This document shows, piece after piece, positions 5,572 through 6,065 of a DNA stretch of 6,065 bases; positions within the stretch are counted from its first letter, which is position 1; every line of letters begins with the position of its first letter. The notes under the pieces were generated by a model, which ran no database searches, was not told the origin of the DNA, and was given only the letters and a program-made list of their open reading frames with translations. The stretch is from the NCBI GenBank assembly GCA_030840515.1, contig JAVEEJ010000291.1, forward strand, positions 1-6,065. Reading direction: 5' to 3'. The DNA is from Frankiaceae bacterium (GTDB taxonomy: Bacteria; Actinomycetota; Actinomycetes; JAVEEJ01). The translations under genes and the position numbers were made by a program.

Positions 5572-6065
5572 CTAGGCATCTTCTGAGCGGAAGATCGGCT
5601 CGCCGCGGAGCACCGTCAGTCGACAGGTCGGGGCTGGGGTGTCCGCGCCGTACTCGCCGTCCCAGACCGCGAACGTGGCGGGCGACCCAGCCACGAGGAC
5701 GCCGGACGCGTCGTCTCCGGCAGCGCGCCACCCTCCGACAGTGTGGGCGGTGAAGGCCTGCTCCACGGTGATCGCGTGGTGCCCGGTGCGGTGCTGGACC
5801 GCCGCCCCGACGGCACCCCAAGGGTCGAGCGGGGTGACAGGGGCATCGGATCCGAAGGCGAGCTCGACACCGGCATGGGCCATCTCGGCGAACGGGTTGA
5901 GCTTGCCGGCCCTCCAAGCGCCGAGTCGTTCGGCATACATGCCGTGGCGACCGCCCCAGGCGGCGTCGAAGGCGGGCTGAACGGAGGCGACGACGCCGAG
6001 GCGGGCGAGTACGGCGATCTCCCGCTTGCCCACGAGCTCGACGTGCTCCAGGCGGTGGCGAGCCT
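5572..6065 (-). CDS. Amidohydrolase family 3 (YtcJ-like), N-terminus cut by window edge
   Basis: This is the C-terminal ~163 residues of a metal-dependent amidohydrolase. The frame runs open through the right edge, so the GTG at 6033 is internal and not the real start. Seen: RHRLEHVELV at the edge, the family's metal-ligand His segment; VVASVQPAFDAAWGG; ERLGAWRAGKLNPFAEMAHAGVELAFGSDAPVTPLDPWGAV, whose GSDAPV holds the conserved Asp of the active site; EQAFTAHTVGGWRA, the usual late helix; then G-[VS]-LVAGSPATFAVWDGE, the C-terminal beta-sandwich typical of YtcJ/imidazolonepropionase-like enzymes. Full members are about 530 residues. The substrate cannot be read from this part. It ends 46 bp before kamD on the same strand, so it is likely co-transcribed and might act in the same catabolic route, for example on an N-acyl or cyclic precursor; that is inference only. 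There is no signal for export in the visible part. Confidence 0.85.
   Translation of the reverse strand, partial: ARHRLEHVELVGKREIAVLARLGVVASVQPAFDAAWGGRHGMYAERLGAWRAGKLNPFAEMAHAGVELAFGSDAPVTPLDPWGAVGAAVQHRTGHHAITVEQAFTAHTVGGWRAAGDDASGVLVAGSPATFAVWDGEYGADTPAPTCRLTVLRGEPIFRSEDA

Noticed and set aside
4155..5753. 532-codon plus-strand open frame opposite kamD
   Set aside because: Antisense to kamD and running on into the amidohydrolase; composition is an antisense artefact and no family is recognisable.

Overview
The window is GC-rich DNA (roughly 70% G+C by eye) with every recognisable gene on the minus strand. GTG starts are common, stop/start overlaps are tight, and an apolipoprotein N-acyltransferase gene (lnt) lies next to a polyprenol-phosphate-mannose synthase gene (ppm1). 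This points to a high-GC actinomycete. A Pseudonocardiales-like host is plausible, but the sequence alone does not prove it.

Read in the direction of transcription (high to low coordinates), the right half is part of an amino-acid degradation operon. It holds the C-terminal end of a YtcJ-type amidohydrolase (5572-6065, cut by the window edge), then kamD and kamE (lysine 5,6-aminomutase alpha and beta, 3963-5525 and 3208-3966), then kal (3-aminobutyryl-CoA ammonia-lyase, 2825-3211). kamD/kamE overlap by ATGA and kamE/kal by GTGA, so the three are probably co-translated. KamDE is a B12- and PLP-dependent mutase that converts beta-lysine to 3,5-diaminohexanoate. Kal removes ammonia from 3-aminobutyryl-CoA to give crotonyl-CoA. 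The intervening steps (Kdd, Kce) and KamA are not in the window and may lie beyond its right edge.

The left half is an envelope-biogenesis operon: lnt (641-2218) overlaps ppm1 (1-654, C-terminus cut off) by 14 nt. Lnt N-acylates lipoproteins. Ppm1 makes polyprenol-phosphate-mannose, the mannose donor for lipoglycans and protein mannosylation. In Mycobacterium tuberculosis the two are fused in one polypeptide; here they are separate but coupled.

Between the operons lie about 600 bp without a convincing protein gene (2219-2824). On the minus strand this stretch has a good SigA-type promoter (TTGACA, 17 bp, TGTAGT; 2596-2624), a 17-bp inverted repeat just upstream (2641-2657), and then about 370 nt of predicted lnt leader. 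That leader is rich in inverted repeats: a perfect 14-bp repeat around a 52-nt loop, a nested pair, a roughly 14-bp-stem hairpin, and a small hairpin that would bury the lnt Shine-Dalgarno sequence. This is the part of the window not explained by known genes and the best candidate for an undescribed cis-regulatory RNA. No mobile element, CRISPR array, tRNA or rRNA was seen.
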